Assembly (NCBI RefSeq): GCF_900102335.1
Contig: NZ_FNBM01000006.1
Span: 227,208-291,207 of the forward strand
Source: Phytopseudomonas seleniipraecipitans
Lineage (GTDB): Bacteria; Pseudomonadota; Gammaproteobacteria; Pseudomonadales; Pseudomonadaceae
Length of the DNA stretch: 64,000 bases
Direction: 5' to 3'
Shown here: positions 17,286 to 26,996 of the stretch, one piece after another
Layout: each line of letters opens with the position of its first letter
How positions within the stretch are numbered: position 1 is the stretch's first letter
The notes under the pieces: generated by a model
Told to the model about the DNA's origin: nothing
What the model saw: the letters and a program-made list of their open reading frames with translations, nothing else
Databases searched by the model: none
Translations under genes and position numbers: made by a program

Positions 17286-18068
17286 TTATCGTGTGGCTTT
17301 AGGGCGGATCAACGGGCAGGTCGAGCAGTATTCCACCGGGTTGCTGGCCTGGTAGTAGAAGCAGCAGGTTCGGCGAAAACGCACCGCGCGCGTGCCGTTG
17401 TCGAGCAGGGTCACTGGGCGATTGAAGTGCGCCAGCGGGTTGTAGTCGAGGCCGAACACGCTGGCAGGCGCCTCGTCTGTCAGCCAGCGCAAATCCTCGG
17501 CGCACCTTTGGCGGGTTGCCACGCACTCCAGCTTGGCCAGGCGTTTCTCATACAGCGAATAGACCCGCACCGCGGTGTTTTCCCAAAGAATGCGCCGCGA
17601 CACCCCGGTGACCCCGTGGAGGCTGCGCCACAGCGGCTGCAGCAGGCCGGCGAACAACTGCGTGGCAATCGCCAGCCGCCATGCCTCGCGCTGCTCTGGC
17701 GGCACAACCGCTGCGTCGAGGCTGCGCAGTGGCAACGACGATGCCCACAAGCCGTCGTCGTGGCCGTACTCGATATAGGTATTGTCCAGCGACAGCGTCA
17801 GGCCCTTGTCGTAGGCCGACATCGCGTACAAGCAGGCACCGGTGAGCAGAAACGATAGGCGTTTGCCGAGCAGCGAGGCAGTGATGCGTCGCGACGGCGA
17901 GCCGATCACCGGCCCCAGCTCATCCAGCAGCGCGCTGCACACGGCGTCGTTCAACAGCTCGCTGGCCACCAGGCTGCGCGGAACATCCCGCTCAGCTTCG
18001 CTGCGCAGGCGTAATTGCCCGGCGAGCACCTGCCATTCCTGCGTGCTAAAACCAGCTAGCGGGTTCAT
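17286..18068 (-). CDS. fhuF: FhuF-like ferric-siderophore reductase
   Basis: 260-aa protein ending in [17 protein letters not shown] and CPLIRP, that is CC-x10-C-x2-C, the [2Fe-2S]-binding signature of FhuF, which reduces iron bound to hydroxamate siderophores in the cytoplasm. The N-terminal two thirds have no catalytic motif. The start at 18068 overlaps the ATPase stop in an ATGA, so it is the last gene of the iron-uptake operon. This position supports a role in releasing iron from the siderophore imported by the preceding genes. Confidence 0.88.
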   Translation of the reverse strand: MNPLAGFSTQEWQVLAGQLRLRSEAERDVPRSLVASELLNDAVCSALLDELGPVIGSPSRRITASLLGKRLSFLLTGACLYAMSAYDKGLTLSLDNTYIEYGHDDGLWASSLPLRSLDAAVVPPEQREAWRLAIATQLFAGLLQPLWRSLHGVTGVSRRILWENTAVRVYSLYEKRLAKLECVATRQRCAEDLRWLTDEAPASVFGLDYNPLAHFNRPVTLLDNGTRAVRFRRTCCFYYQASNPVEYCSTCPLIRPKATR

Positions 18069-18856
18069 CGTGGAATGTCCCGGCCGAAGGGAATGCACAG
18101 CGGCGTGTGGAAGAACGGGTCGGGAATGATTCGGCAATCGAGATCGAACACCGTCTTGACCAGCGCCTCGGTGAGGATGTCCGCGGGCGTGCCCTGGGCG
18201 TAGGCGGTGCGCTGGTGCACGGCGATCATGTGATCGGCGTAGCGACAGGCCAGGTTGAGGTCGTGCAGCACCATGATGATGGTCTTGCCCTCCTCCCGGT
18301 TGAGTTCGCGCAGCAGGTCCAGCACCTCGATCTGGTGAGCCAGATCGAGAAAGGTAGTTGGCTCGTCGAGCAGCACCAGCTCGGTTTCCTGCGCCAGGGT
18401 CATGGCGATCCAGGCACGCTGCCGCTGGCCTCCGGACAGGGCATCAACGGGGCGATCGGCCAGGTCATCGAGACTCGTCCGGTTCAGCGCGCGGGCTACC
18501 GCCGTTTCGTCGTTGGCGGACCACTGTTGCATCCAGCTCTGGTACGGATAGCGCCCCAGCGCCACCAGTTGCCGCACGCTGATGCCTTCGGGCGGCACCG
18601 GCATTTGCGGCAGAATCGCCAGTTCGCGGGCCACCGCGGCGGTCGGCTTGCGCTGGATATCGGCGCCATTGAGGATCACCGTTCCCGCCTGCGGCTTGAG
18701 CAGCCGTGCGAAGGATTTGAGCAAGGTGCTTTTGCCGCAACCGTTGCTGCCGATCAGCACCGACACCTTGCCACGCGGCACCTGAAGGTCCAGCGACTCG
18801 ATGATGGTCTGGCGCTGATAGGCCAGCGTCAGGTTATGGCTCTCGATCGAAGTCAT
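18065..18856 (-). CDS. Iron-siderophore ABC transporter ATPase (FecE/FhuC type)
   Basis: 263-aa cytoplasmic ATPase: Walker [10 protein letters not shown] near 37-45, Q-loop [24 protein letters not shown], signature [17 protein letters not shown], Walker B LVLLDEPT and H-loop VLHDLN. The ALGRYP stretch is typical of the iron-chelate subfamily. The ATG at 18856 follows GAGGAG, 11 bp after the permease stop, and its stop overlaps the next gene. Confidence 0.95.
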   Translation of the reverse strand: MTSIESHNLTLAYQRQTIIESLDLQVPRGKVSVLIGSNGCGKSTLLKSFARLLKPQAGTVILNGADIQRKPTAAVARELAILPQMPVPPEGISVRQLVALGRYPYQSWMQQWSANDETAVARALNRTSLDDLADRPVDALSGGQRQRAWIAMTLAQETELVLLDEPTTFLDLAHQIEVLDLLRELNREEGKTIIMVLHDLNLACRYADHMIAVHQRTAYAQGTPADILTEALVKTVFDLDCRIIPDPFFHTPLCIPFGRDIPR

Positions 18857-18867
18857 GTCGATGCTCC

Positions 18868-19899
18868 TCACTGCCGCTGCCTGATCAGCAGGTACAGAAA
18901 ATACGGGGTGCCGAACACCGCGACGAAGATGCCCGCGGGCAGATCCAGCGGGAGAAACAGGGTGCGCCCGGCCAGGTCGGCGAGCATCACCAGATTGGCG
19001 CCGACCAGTGCTGCCATCCACGCCTGGGCAGCGAAGCCGACTGGGATCAGTTGCCGAGCGATATGCGGCGCGATCAGCCCGACGAAGGCCATAGCACCGC
19101 CCCAAGCGATGGCAGCGCCTGCCAGGGCCACGCTGACAGCGAGCAGCGCGGCGCGCAGCCACTGCACGCGCACGCCGACACCGCGGGCCAGACCTTCATC
19201 CAGCTGCTGAACCACCACATGCCGGGACAGCAGCATCAACACCGGCACCAGGCACGCCAGCAACGTGGCCAGCGCGCGTACCGCCGGCCAGCCGGCGCCG
19301 TATACGCTGCCGGTCAGCCAGACATAGGCCGACAGCGTGGTGGACAGCGGGCTGAATACCAGCATGAAGGTGGTCGCTGCCGCCAGCATGGCCGACACGC
19401 CAACACCAATCAGCACCAGCCTCAGCGGCGACGTACCCTGCTTCCAGGCCAGACCGTAAACCGCCAGTGCGGCGGCGCCAGCGCCAAGCATGGCCGCCAT
19501 CGACAAGCCACCCATGCCCCACAGCGTGGCGAAACTGGACAGGTACAGCACCGCAGCGGCACTGGCGCCGCTGGTCAGCCCCAGCAGGTCCGGCGATGCC
19601 AGCGGATTGCGCACTACGGCCTGCAGAATCAGCCCGGAAATCGCCAGCGCCCCGCCGATCAGCGCGCCCAACAACAGCCTGGGCAGACGCAACTGCTCGA
19701 CGATGAACGACAGGCTAGCGCTGCCCTCGCCAAAAAGAATGCGCATCACGTTCCATGGCGATACCGCGACTTTGCCCAGGCACAGGTTCAGCAGCACGAC
19801 CACGGCGCTGAACAACAGGGCAATGGCCAGGCGACGCCCTGCCTGCTGCTCGATACGTCGCGAGAATCCACGCCAGCGCAGTACGGAGGACTCAGCCAT
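18868..19899 (-). CDS. Iron-siderophore ABC transporter permease (FecD type)
   Basis: 343-aa FecCD-family inner-membrane permease. Diagnostic segments are [42 protein letters not shown], and [15 protein letters not shown] near the C-terminus. It pairs with the FecC-like permease encoded just upstream, overlapping it by 8 bp. ATG 19899 follows GAGGAGG; an in-frame extension to 19941 lacks membrane character. Confidence 0.94.
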   Translation of the reverse strand: MAESSVLRWRGFSRRIEQQAGRRLAIALLFSAVVVLLNLCLGKVAVSPWNVMRILFGEGSASLSFIVEQLRLPRLLLGALIGGALAISGLILQAVVRNPLASPDLLGLTSGASAAAVLYLSSFATLWGMGGLSMAAMLGAGAAALAVYGLAWKQGTSPLRLVLIGVGVSAMLAAATTFMLVFSPLSTTLSAYVWLTGSVYGAGWPAVRALATLLACLVPVLMLLSRHVVVQQLDEGLARGVGVRVQWLRAALLAVSVALAGAAIAWGGAMAFVGLIAPHIARQLIPVGFAAQAWMAALVGANLVMLADLAGRTLFLPLDLPAGIFVAVFGTPYFLYLLIRQRQ

Positions 19900-20881
19900 G
19901 CCGACCTCCTCGCCTGGCCAGGGCAATAAAGAACGGTGCACCGAACAGCGCCGTCATCACCCCCACGGGCATTTCCTGCGGCAGGATAACCACCCGCGCG
20001 AGCATGTCGGCAACCAGCAACAGCGCGGCGCCTAGCAGTGCGCAGCCGGGCAGCATCAGCCGATGGTCGATGCCGACCAGGCGGCGTACAACGTGCGGCA
20101 CGATCAGACCGATAAAGCCGATACTGCCCGCCACCGCCACTGCACTGCCGGCCAGCATCACCACCAGCACGCCCAGTTGCAGACGAATCAGCCCAGTGCG
20201 CTGCCCCAGGCCGACGGCAATCTGCACGCCGGCGTTGAGCACATTGACCTGAGCGCCGAGCAAGCAGGCGACGAGCACCCCGACCAGCGCACACAGGATG
20301 AATGGCTGCGCGGTGGCCAGGTCGCGCTCACTGAGCGAGCCGGCCAGCCAGAACAACACTGTGTCCAGGCCCTGTTGATCGATTACCAGCAGCGCCTGGC
20401 TGAAGGCGGTGAACAGCGCGGTAATCGCAGCGCCAGCAAGCACCATGCGCAACGGATTGAGCGCCCCCTGCCCGCTGTTGCCCACCAGCCAGACCAGCGC
20501 GCCGGCGACTGCCGCTCCGATAAAGGCGCTCCATAGCCACTGCTCCGGCGAGCTGATGGAAAACAGCGACAGGCACAGGACCAGCGAGAACGTCGCCCCG
20601 GCGTTGATGCCGAACAAGCCTGGTGAGGCCAACGGGTTGCGGGTCATGGCCTGCATCAGCGCGCCGGCCACTGCCAGGCTGGCCCCCACCACCACGGCCG
20701 TCACGGTGCGCGACAGCCGCGTGGTGCTGACCAGCAGGTGCTCGACGTTCAGCGGATCGGCCTTCAGCAAAGCTGCCGCCACCGTACCTGGCGAGATCCA
20801 GCTGGCGCCGACGGACAGGCTCAACGCGCAACAGGCCAGTAGCAGCAACGACGCGATACCCAGTTTGATGGGCGCGCTCAT
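19892..20881 (-). CDS. Iron-siderophore ABC transporter permease (FecC type)
   Basis: 329-aa FecCD-family permease with the motifs [39 protein letters not shown] and [17 protein letters not shown]. About nine or ten membrane helices; forms a heterodimer with the downstream permease. The start overlaps the binding-protein stop in an ATGA at 20878-20881, and it overlaps the next gene by 8 bp, indicating translational coupling through the operon. Confidence 0.94.
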   Translation of the reverse strand: MSAPIKLGIASLLLLACCALSLSVGASWISPGTVAAALLKADPLNVEHLLVSTTRLSRTVTAVVVGASLAVAGALMQAMTRNPLASPGLFGINAGATFSLVLCLSLFSISSPEQWLWSAFIGAAVAGALVWLVGNSGQGALNPLRMVLAGAAITALFTAFSQALLVIDQQGLDTVLFWLAGSLSERDLATAQPFILCALVGVLVACLLGAQVNVLNAGVQIAVGLGQRTGLIRLQLGVLVVMLAGSAVAVAGSIGFIGLIVPHVVRRLVGIDHRLMLPGCALLGAALLLVADMLARVVILPQEMPVGVMTALFGAPFFIALARRGGRHG

Positions 20882-21795
20882 ACCCGACTGCCCTGCAGGA
20901 TTGTCCGCTCGATATCGTCGAGCATGCGATTGGCCCCGAGGATGCCGCCGGAGAATATCCACGCCACCCCATCCACCCACCAGACCCGCCCCGCCTGCGG
21001 CGCTGCCATGCGCTGCCACAGCGGATGCGCGGTCAGGCTGCGGTAATGGCGCTGCACGCCGGGGCTGTCGGCGCGGCCGAACACGAAGAACACATCGGCA
21101 TTTACCACCGGCAGGCTTTCCCGGCTGCTGAGCTTGATGGAAACGCCGGTGGCCGCCCGCCCCTGCTCGTTCCACACAAAACCCAGCTCGCTGAGTACGG
21201 TTCCGGCGAAGCTGTCCGGCAGGTAGCTGCGCACGTGGTCCTCGCGTATATCCAGCACCGACACGCTGAGTGGCCAGCGGGCGCCGAATTGCGCCTGCAG
21301 CCGTACCCTGAGCGCGGCGATGCGTGCGTCCCAGCTTGCCTGCAATGCGCTTGCTTCGACCCTGCGCGCCGTGGCGACGCCCATCACGCCAAGGGTTTTC
21401 TGGAACTCGAAAACCTCATCGAGCATTACCACCGGACACACCTGTTCGAGCAGCCCCTGAATCCGCTCGTGGCGAAAGCGCGACGCGACGATCAGATCCG
21501 GCGCCAGCAAGGCGATGTCTTCCAGGCTCGGCTGGGTTTCCAGGCCCACATGGGGCACGCCCGCAAGCGCCTGGCGCAGGTAGCGATACATGGGCTTCTC
21601 GCTCCACGAATCGACCACGCCGGCCGGCCGAATGCCAAGCGCCACCGCAGTGTCGGTGGCGCCCTGGAACAAGGTGATGACGCGCTGCGCTGCAGGCCCT
21701 GCCTTGGCCAGCGGCATTGCACCGGCAGCGAGAACGCCCAGGGACAGGCGCATCAGCGTGCGCCTGGACATCAGCCCGGTCTTGTCAGGTTGCAA
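20878..21795 (-). CDS. Iron-siderophore ABC transporter periplasmic binding protein (FecB type)
   Basis: 305-aa TroA-fold substrate-binding protein. The N-terminal signal has twin arginines followed by a hydrophobic stretch ([21 protein letters not shown]), suggesting Tat export. The mature part carries [17 protein letters not shown] and ends with [18 protein letters not shown] start at 21795 is preceded by AGGA; an ATG at 21771 just before the signal is possible. It lies 20 bp downstream of the receptor gene and is coupled to the first permease. Confidence 0.9.
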   Translation of the reverse strand: MQPDKTGLMSRRTLMRLSLGVLAAGAMPLAKAGPAAQRVITLFQGATDTAVALGIRPAGVVDSWSEKPMYRYLRQALAGVPHVGLETQPSLEDIALLAPDLIVASRFRHERIQGLLEQVCPVVMLDEVFEFQKTLGVMGVATARRVEASALQASWDARIAALRVRLQAQFGARWPLSVSVLDIREDHVRSYLPDSFAGTVLSELGFVWNEQGRAATGVSIKLSSRESLPVVNADVFFVFGRADSPGVQRHYRSLTAHPLWQRMAAPQAGRVWWVDGVAWIFSGGILGANRMLDDIERTILQGSRV

Positions 21796-21815
21796 GCTCG
21801 ATCCTGTTCAATGCA

Positions 21816-24260
21816 TCAGAACCCGAGGGTGGCCGACAGCACGAAAGTGCGTGGCGTCGCGAGGGTCAGGCCAGGCTCGCTGTCGTCCGAGGCGCCCGCC
21901 GAGATCCAGTCCCGGGAGTTGGCCACGTTCTCGACGGTGCCGCGCAAGGTGACATCGGTTTCATCGACCTTGAAGGCATAGCGTGCGCCCACGTCATAGC
22001 GGGTCCAGGAATCAATCTCCTTGGTATTGGCCTGATCCAGATACTGGGAACTGCTGTACATGCTGCGGGCGGTCAGGGTCAGGCCCTGCACCGCTGGCAC
22101 GTCCCACTCGGCACCAAGGTTGGCGTTGTACTCGGGCGTTGCCGGGGCACGGTTGCCGTCGGTGGCGCCGCCGTTGTTGGTGTCTTCCAGATTACTGTCG
22201 ATGTACATCACACCGCCGAGTAGACGGAAGCCGTCGATGGGCTCGCCGAACACGTTCAACTCGATACCGTCGTTCACCCGCTTGCCGCTTGGGCCGAAAG
22301 TGCCCCTAATACCTGGGCCGGGCGCATCACCTGTCTCATAGGCAGGCTGTTTGATGCGAAATACGGCAGCGGTAATGGCGAACTTACCCATGTCGTATTT
22401 GGCACCAGCCTCAAGCTGGCGGCTGATGAATGGAGGGAATATGTCGTCTTCGTTGCTGGAGGTCGACGGTGCGATCTTGCCCTGGCTCAGACCTTCCATG
22501 TAGTTGGCATACAGCGACAGCTGATCAGTAGCCTTGAACAGCACGCCAACCGACGGCGAGAGCTTTTCCTCGTCGTAGGAAGTCTCACCCTTGATGCCAT
22601 TCTCCCAGTCATCGACCTTCACTCGCTGCCAGCGGGCACCGAGCGTCAGCAATACGCGATCCTCCAGAAACCCCATCGTGTCGGATAGCGCCACGCCACT
22701 GAAGCGGTTCTCGGTGTAAATCTTTGCATCAGTCCGCGTGCGAACGGTCGGCTCGGGCGTAGCAACCGGGTTGTAGAGATTGCCCGGGCGATTGGCATAG
22801 CGTCCGCCGCCATTCTCGAAGTCCATCGAGAAGTAATCGGCAGCCAGATTGACCTCATGGCTGACTGGCCCGGTCTGGAACCACTTGCGCACACCCGCGT
22901 TGACGGTGCGCACGTCTTCGTCGCGGGTGAAGTCACGGGGCTGGATGGTGAAATCGCCGGCAGCATTGAGGATCGATACGTTATGGCGAACGAAGTCATG
23001 ATTGCTCTTGCGCGCCCCCACTGCGCCATAAACCATCAACGAATCGTCGATGTCGTACTCACCGCGCAGCGCACCAAAGGTGTCACTGGTCTCGGCCTTC
23101 GTCCAGGCCTGGGCATAGTTGTGGCGCACGTCGCTGGCTCTTGGCACAGGCGCAGCATCCGATACCAGCACCCGCTCCTGCGGCGCATCGGTATCGCGCT
23201 CGGTATGCCCCACATCCATCGAAAGGCGCAGGCGCTCATCGCGGAAGTCCAGTCCCAGCACGGCCATCTCGCGGTTGACCTTCTGATGATCCCATTCGGT
23301 ATCGCCGGACTGCTTGACGCCGTTGAAGCGCACCCCGAAGCGGTTGTCTTCACCGAAACGGCGGCCGACATCGACGGCGCCGCCGACTTGGCTGTCCGAG
23401 GCATAGGTACCGGTGAACTCGGTGATCGGCTTGTCGGTGGCGCGCTTGGGCACCACGTTGATGCCGCCGCCCACACTGCCGCGCGGCGAGATGCCGTTGA
23501 CCAGTTGGGTGGGCCCGCGAAGGATGTCGACGCGATCGGCCATCTCCATATCGATGGAGTACGTCGGCATGATGCCGTACAGACCGCCGTAGGACACATC
23601 GCTGTTGAACAGGCTGAAACCGCGAATGGTGAACTGCTCGAAACGTCCGCCGGCCGGGTTGGTAGACCGCACCGCAGGGTCGCTGGCGGTCAGGTCGGCC
23701 AGGGTGCGAGCCTGGTTGTTCTTCACCGCCTCGCTGGTGTAGGTGGTCATGCTCAGTGGTGATTCCATGAAATCCCGCGAGCCGAGCAAGCCTTGCGAAC
23801 TGCGCCGTGCTACCTGCCCGCCAGCGTAGCGCTCGCCCTCCAGGCTTTCTGAAGGAAGCGTGACACCGGTGATCGCCGTCGGCGCAATTTCCATCGCGGC
23901 GGCGTCATCGGCAGCTGGTACCAACGTATAAGCCTGCGCACCCACAGGCTGCAGGCTCAGGCCACTGCCCTGCAGCAGACGCATGAAGCCCTCATCAACG
24001 CTGTAGGTGCCGGACAGCCCAGGCGTGCTGCGGCCACTGACCAGCGCCGGATCGACCGACAAACTCACCCCGGCCTGACTGGCGAAACGGCTTAGCGCTT
24101 CGCCAAGGCTGCTGGCGGGCACGCTGAACGTGCGCTCAGCGGTCTGCGCGTGGGCGGCCAGCGGAGCCATGGCGCCCAAGCCGAGCATCAGGCTCAGGCA
24201 TACGGTCGAGTAGGAAATGGAAGACACCAGGCGAGGCCGATGACGTGTCAGCGATGGCAT
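21816..24260 (-). CDS. TonB-dependent siderophore receptor with signalling domain
   Basis: 814-aa outer-membrane transducer. Signal peptide ends near AAHAQTAERT; an STN domain (residues about 45-95: FSVPASSLGEALSRFASQAG) receives and passes a signal through FecR to the ECF sigma factor. The plug carries FTIRGFSLFNSD and LRGPTQLVNGISPRGSVGGG, followed by a beta-barrel ending in an aromatic residue (LSATLGF), the usual outer-membrane signature. It heads the operon with the fecBCDE-like and fhuF-like genes, and the fecI/fecR pair lies upstream. The ligand is unknown; FhuF suggests a hydroxamate-type xenosiderophore. An in-frame TTG at 24266 is less likely than the ATG at 24260. Confidence 0.94.
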   Translation of the reverse strand: MPSLTRHRPRLVSSISYSTVCLSLMLGLGAMAPLAAHAQTAERTFSVPASSLGEALSRFASQAGVSLSVDPALVSGRSTPGLSGTYSVDEGFMRLLQGSGLSLQPVGAQAYTLVPAADDAAAMEIAPTAITGVTLPSESLEGERYAGGQVARRSSQGLLGSRDFMESPLSMTTYTSEAVKNNQARTLADLTASDPAVRSTNPAGGRFEQFTIRGFSLFNSDVSYGGLYGIMPTYSIDMEMADRVDILRGPTQLVNGISPRGSVGGGINVVPKRATDKPITEFTGTYASDSQVGGAVDVGRRFGEDNRFGVRFNGVKQSGDTEWDHQKVNREMAVLGLDFRDERLRLSMDVGHTERDTDAPQERVLVSDAAPVPRASDVRHNYAQAWTKAETSDTFGALRGEYDIDDSLMVYGAVGARKSNHDFVRHNVSILNAAGDFTIQPRDFTRDEDVRTVNAGVRKWFQTGPVSHEVNLAADYFSMDFENGGGRYANRPGNLYNPVATPEPTVRTRTDAKIYTENRFSGVALSDTMGFLEDRVLLTLGARWQRVKVDDWENGIKGETSYDEEKLSPSVGVLFKATDQLSLYANYMEGLSQGKIAPSTSSNEDDIFPPFISRQLEAGAKYDMGKFAITAAVFRIKQPAYETGDAPGPGIRGTFGPSGKRVNDGIELNVFGEPIDGFRLLGGVMYIDSNLEDTNNGGATDGNRAPATPEYNANLGAEWDVPAVQGLTLTARSMYSSSQYLDQANTKEIDSWTRYDVGARYAFKVDETDVTLRGTVENVANSRDWISAGASDDSEPGLTLATPRTFVLSATLGF

Positions 24261-24362
24261 TGGCAAGACTCTCTTTTAGGTTCACTTACTACCCATGACA
24301 GGCCAGTGAAAAAAAAGGGACAGCTACCCGAATAAATTTCCCCACCCGACGAAGATCGGCCT

Positions 24363-24725
24363 GGCCCCCGCCGCAGATGGGCGCAACATCGAACCCCAGC
24401 ACCGCCGCCATCCTTCGCGCTGGGGCGCCGCCCCTACGAAATGATTGCGCGGCAGACCACATCCCGTAGGAGCGGCGACGTCGCGGCGAATGGTGGGCGC
24501 GACATCGATCCTGCAGCACGGCCGCCATCCTTCGCGCCGGGGGCGACGCTCCTACGAAATACTGCGCGGCTAACCACATCCTGTAGGAGCCGCGACCCCG
24601 CGGCGAATGGTGGGTGCAACATCGATCCTGCAGCACGGCCGCCATCCTTCGCGCCGGGGGCGACGCTCCTACAAAATGATTGAGTGGCTGACCCAATCTC
24701 GTAGGAGCCGCAACCCCGAGGTGAG
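24363..24725. repeat. Tandem REP/REPIN array (about 117-bp period)
   Basis: Two near-identical 90-bp units, 24466-24555 and 24583-24672, each begin with GTAGGAGC and end with its inverse GCTCCTAC, with CATCGATCCTGCAGCACGGC in the middle. A degenerate unit precedes (ending GCCCCTAC at 24430-24437) and a third GTAGGAGC start follows at 24701. This is the hallmark of Pseudomonas REP doublets (REPINs). The array separates fecR from the receptor gene on the same strand and contains no gene. Confidence 0.9.
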
Positions 24726-24776
24726 GTGGGAACATGTAGGGTCGTTAGCACATCCAGCGTCGCGATGACGTGCAGG

Positions 24777-25727
24777 TCAGGCCGATTGTTCGCGGGGTAC
24801 CAGCGTCACCCAGTAACGGGTGCGAGCACGAACCTCTAGCGGCAGGCTGGCGGCGAGCAGGTCAAGGACCTGATCGGTATCGGCAAGGCGAAAACTGCCC
24901 GTAACACGCAATGTTTCGAGCGCTGGCGACCAGCGCAGGACCCCGGGTCGATAGCGATCGAGCTCACGCAGAAAATCCCCGAGAGGCTGATCGTTAGCCA
25001 TCAGTACGCCGTCGCGCCAATCGGGTGCAGCGGTGTCGAAGGCCTGTGTCGATACCACCCGACCGTTGCGCAACAGCACGCGCTGGCCGGCGCGCAACGC
25101 CGGTGTCTCGTACTGCGTCGGGCGCAGCTCTGCCATGCCACTGAGCATCGAGAATTCGCAGCTATCGCCCAGCTCGCGAACGCAGAGCTGGGCCTGGCTC
25201 AGTATCGCCCTGCCCTGGGCCGTGTCGATGACGAAGGGCGTGGTCTCTGCAACGCGTAAGGCGATTTCACCGCGCACCAGCGTCACGCGCCGCTGCGCTG
25301 CATCGACATTCACCGCAGAAGCGGTATTCAACTCGAGCACCGAACCGCCCGCGAGGGTCACGCTGCGACGCTCGCCAGTGCCCGTGGACAGGTCTGCCCG
25401 CCAGGCAGCAACGGGCAGTTCGCGGCTTACCAGCCAGGCCGCCGGGGCAACCGCGGCGAAACCGAGCATGCCTTTCAGTAGTCGCCTGCGGCTGGCGTCA
25501 GGACGGTCGAGACTGGCCATGGCGAGTTCGGGGGGCAACCCGGCGAAACGGCCGCGCAGCGCCTGGATGCGCTGCCAGGCGTGTTCATGGCTGACATTCA
25601 GTTCACGCCAGCGCTGCAGATTGGCGTGGTCCTGATCACTGGCCTGCCCGGACTCGATCAACGCCAGCCAGCGCGCCGCGGATCGCGCCGTCTGCCGAGC
25701 ATCGTCACTGACCTCGCGATTCAGCAC
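24777..25727 (-). CDS. FecR-family anti-sigma/sigma-regulator
   Basis: 316-aa inner-membrane protein. The N-terminal cytoplasmic part contains ARSAARWLALIESGQ and the HEHAWQRIQALR motif typical of FecR anti-sigma domains. A membrane segment (LLKGMLGFAAVAPAAWLV, about residues 84-101) precedes the periplasmic FecR domain (GTGERRSVTLAGGSVLELNTASAV and VRGEIALRVAE) and a C-terminal domain contacting the receptor STN. A GTG start at 25727 overlaps the sigma-factor stop by 7 bp. It should transmit receptor occupancy to the sigma factor. Confidence 0.93.
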   Translation of the reverse strand: MLNREVSDDARQTARSAARWLALIESGQASDQDHANLQRWRELNVSHEHAWQRIQALRGRFAGLPPELAMASLDRPDASRRRLLKGMLGFAAVAPAAWLVSRELPVAAWRADLSTGTGERRSVTLAGGSVLELNTASAVNVDAAQRRVTLVRGEIALRVAETTPFVIDTAQGRAILSQAQLCVRELGDSCEFSMLSGMAELRPTQYETPALRAGQRVLLRNGRVVSTQAFDTAAPDWRDGVLMANDQPLGDFLRELDRYRPGVLRWSPALETLRVTGSFRLADTDQVLDLLAASLPLEVRARTRYWVTLVPREQSA

Positions 25728-26233
25728 AGCTCAGCCAGCAGGCAGTGTTCGTAGGCTTGCGCCATGTAGCGTTTGATTGTCCGCTCGGAAACCTCCAGGC
25801 GCTCGGCGATTTCCCGGTAGCCCAGCCCTTCGAGCTGACTGAGCAGAAAAGCGCGGCGCACCACCGGCGGCAACCCATCGAGCAATTCATCAAGCGCCTG
25901 CAGGGTTTCCAGTAACAGCCAGCGCTGCTCCGGCGATGGCGCACAGGCGTCGGGCAACTGCATCAGCGCATCCAGATAGGCTTGCTCCAGGCTGCGCCGC
26001 TTGTGCAGGTTGATCAGCAGGCGTTTACCGATGGTCTTCAGGTAGGCACGCGGCTCCTCCAGGTCAGTGATGACCTGCGAACCTGACAAGACGCGGATAA
26101 AGGTGTCCTGGCTGAGATCGGCCGCATCCCAACCGTTGCCCATGCGGCGGCTCAGCCAGTGTTCAAGCCAGCTGCGGTGGTCACGGTAGAGGTCGTGAAA
26201 AGCCTGTTCACTGGGTACCGCCGAACCGAACAT
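25721..26233 (-). CDS. FecI-like ECF sigma factor
   Basis: 170-aa extracytoplasmic-function sigma factor. Region 2 is FHDLYRDHRSWLEHWLSRRM followed by DAADLSQDTFIRVL, and region 4 contains EGLGYREIAERLEVSERTIKRYM as the helix-turn-helix. It should direct RNA polymerase to the receptor operon downstream. The ATG at 26233 has a better spaced ribosome site than the in-frame GTG at 26242. A Fur-box-like sequence lies directly upstream. Confidence 0.94.
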   Translation of the reverse strand: MFGSAVPSEQAFHDLYRDHRSWLEHWLSRRMGNGWDAADLSQDTFIRVLSGSQVITDLEEPRAYLKTIGKRLLINLHKRRSLEQAYLDALMQLPDACAPSPEQRWLLLETLQALDELLDGLPPVVRRAFLLSQLEGLGYREIAERLEVSERTIKRYMAQAYEHCLLAELC

Positions 26234-26256
26234 GCCGAACACCTGCCTCGAGAGCT

Positions 26257-26275
26257 AATAACGAGATCGATTCTA
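26257..26275 (-). promoter_or_regulatory. Candidate Fur box upstream of the ECF sigma gene
   Basis: The 19-bp sequence AATAACGAGATCGATTCTA agrees with the classical Fur box at about 11 of 19 positions by eye and lies 24 bp upstream of the sigma-factor start in an AT-rich patch. Iron-dependent repression of fecI-type genes by Fur is usual in pseudomonads. Confidence 0.5.
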
Positions 26276-26509
26276 ATTAACAACTGATCGAAGCGGTAGC
26301 CTTGTCGGCGGATTTCGTTGGCAGCTACCTACTGCGCATGCAGGCAAGTTTGCGGCGCTCGGTCTTTATAGGGGGTGCACGCGGGCCGCCCTTCCCTCCA
26401 TGCATGCGATAAACAACCAGCCGCACAGCGCGGTATGGGCGGCAAAACATTTGGCAAGGAAGGCACGGGGCTCTATTGTGCTGCGAATTTTTCGATAAAG
26501 CGGCCAGCC

Positions 26510-26986
26510 ATGAAGTCTCTTTCCATTCTATTGCTCAGCGTCATCTGTTCGTCCGCCTGGGCCGCCGATACGCCCGCAACGGCGCCGACGCCTGCCGCAC
26601 CCTGGACGCTGCTCGATCAGTTCGAGAAGGCTTACACTCTGGATCACAGCGCTCGAGTGGTGCTTGTGGCGCGCAGCATGTCGACCGCGCGACTGGTCAA
26701 CGGCGCGCTGGAAGAGAAGCCGGCGGGTTACCTGGAAGCGCGTCACGTGGTCTACGTGGCCGATATCGAAAAGATGCCATCGCTGGCGAAGATGGTGGCG
26801 GTGCCGGCCATGCGCTCGGCCAATTACCGCATCATGCTGGATCAGACGGGTCGCGTTGCAGGCCGCTATGACGGCGACCGGGAAACGGTGCAGTGGCTGG
26901 AACTGGAAGGCGGTAGCGTGGTGCGCGAAAAGCGTTTCAGTGATGCTGGCGAGTTGCAGAGTGCTCTTGAAGCACTCTCTCGGTAA
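26510..26986 (+). CDS. Exported hypothetical protein (158 aa)
   Basis: The N-terminus MKSLSILLLSVICSSAWA is a clear Sec signal peptide, cleaved near AWA-AD. The mature part contains ARHVVYVADIEKMPSLAKM and AMRSANYRIMLDQTG. I know no function for this kind of protein. It may have a thioredoxin-like fold, but no CXXC motif is present. The ATG at 26510 was chosen over upstream in-frame starts because it begins the signal peptide. It is divergent from fecI and convergent with crtE (10-bp gap). Confidence 0.75.
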   Translation: MKSLSILLLSVICSSAWAADTPATAPTPAAPWTLLDQFEKAYTLDHSARVVLVARSMSTARLVNGALEEKPAGYLEARHVVYVADIEKMPSLAKMVAVPAMRSANYRIMLDQTGRVAGRYDGDRETVQWLELEGGSVVREKRFSDAGELQSALEALSR

Positions 26987-26996
26987 TAGCGCCCGA

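Noticed and set aside
24363..24725. CRISPR-like periodic repeats
   Set aside because: The repeated units are 90 bp with inverted GTAGGAGC ends and nearly identical interiors; there are no unique spacers and no cas genes. They are REP doublets.
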